From CAYGTS01 sp964352905 (GTDB lineage Bacteria > Pseudomonadota > Gammaproteobacteria > JAHCLG01): 6,068 nucleotides of DNA. Position numbers and translations under genes: made by a program. The notes beneath the pieces were generated by a model that was given only the letters and a program-made list of their open reading frames with translations, was not told the DNA's origin and searched no databases. Positions 5,997 through 6,068 of this stretch are shown piece after piece. The stretch lies in assembly GCA_964352905.1 (NCBI GenBank), contig CAYGTS010000144.1, forward strand, positions 1 to 6,068, read 5' to 3'. Position 1 is the stretch's first letter. Each line of letters begins with the position of its first letter.

Positions 5997-6040
5997 GACG
6001 GAGATCCCCGTCGTTGCGAGGAGTGCAGCGACGAAGCAAT
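5997..6040. repeat. REP-like hairpin repeat downstream of fadE
   Basis: CGTCGTTGC (6009-6017) pairs with GCAGCGACG (6025-6033) around a 7-nt loop: nine pairs, one of them G-T. GACGG (5997-6001) can pair with CCGTC (6008-6012), which competes with the larger stem. The unit runs into GAAGCAATCTAG. Sequence of the type 'CGTCxTTGCGAG...GCGACGAAGCAATCTAG' is familiar to me as a dispersed intergenic repeat in many AT-rich bacterial genomes. It is richer in GC than its surroundings. With no T-run after the stem it is not a standard terminator, though it could protect the 3' end of fadE mRNA. The right boundary may lie beyond the window. Confidence 0.65.
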
Positions 6041-6068
6041 CTAGGAGTTTGTGGTATTGCACATGATG

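Noticed and set aside
1..6068. tRNA, rRNA, riboswitch, phage or toxin-antitoxin features
   Set aside because: I read both strands of the intergenic stretches and saw no cloverleaf, conserved RNA motif, integrase, or short paired genes.

Overview
The window carries four protein-coding genes, all apparently intact, on an AT-rich background (roughly 40% GC by eye). From left to right they are a small predicted outer-membrane lipoprotein (minus strand), a CPA1/NhaP-type Na+/H+ antiporter (minus), the Na+/H+ antiporter NhaA (plus), and a full-length FadE-type acyl-CoA dehydrogenase (plus). The long membrane-anchored FadE with its extra C-terminal domain, together with NhaA, points to a gammaproteobacterium. 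The AT-rich coding sequence and the density of short palindromic repeats would fit a Legionella/Coxiella-like lineage. That placement is a guess: no taxonomic marker is present.

Layout. Positions 1-147 are non-coding and filled by a long imperfect inverted repeat whose right arm ends against the lipoprotein stop codon. Positions 148-537 are the lipoprotein. Positions 538-778 hold its promoter region, a second copy of the repeat arm, a rho-independent terminator for the antiporter and a small AT palindrome. Positions 779-2047 are the NhaP-type antiporter. Positions 2048-2233 are a divergent promoter region, into which a third repeat arm is placed in the opposite orientation. Positions 2234-3451 are nhaA (TTG start). 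After 48 bp comes fadE, whose best start is GTG 3500, giving 828 residues. Downstream of fadE, 5987-6068 contain a different REP-like hairpin repeat and run off the window edge.

How the genes work together. The two divergent antiporters both export Na+ in exchange for H+, by different mechanisms: NhaA is electrogenic, while NhaP-type CPA1 proteins are usually electroneutral. Together they would handle pH and sodium stress from one shared control region. FadE catalyses the first oxidation step of fatty-acid beta-oxidation at the inner membrane. It may be read through from nhaA, since I see no convincing promoter or terminator between them, but no functional link is evident.

The genes are ordinary members of known families. 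The least explained signal is the repeat family (three arms, two architectures), one copy of which abuts the antiporter promoter. I see no evidence of a new defence, toxin or biosynthetic system.
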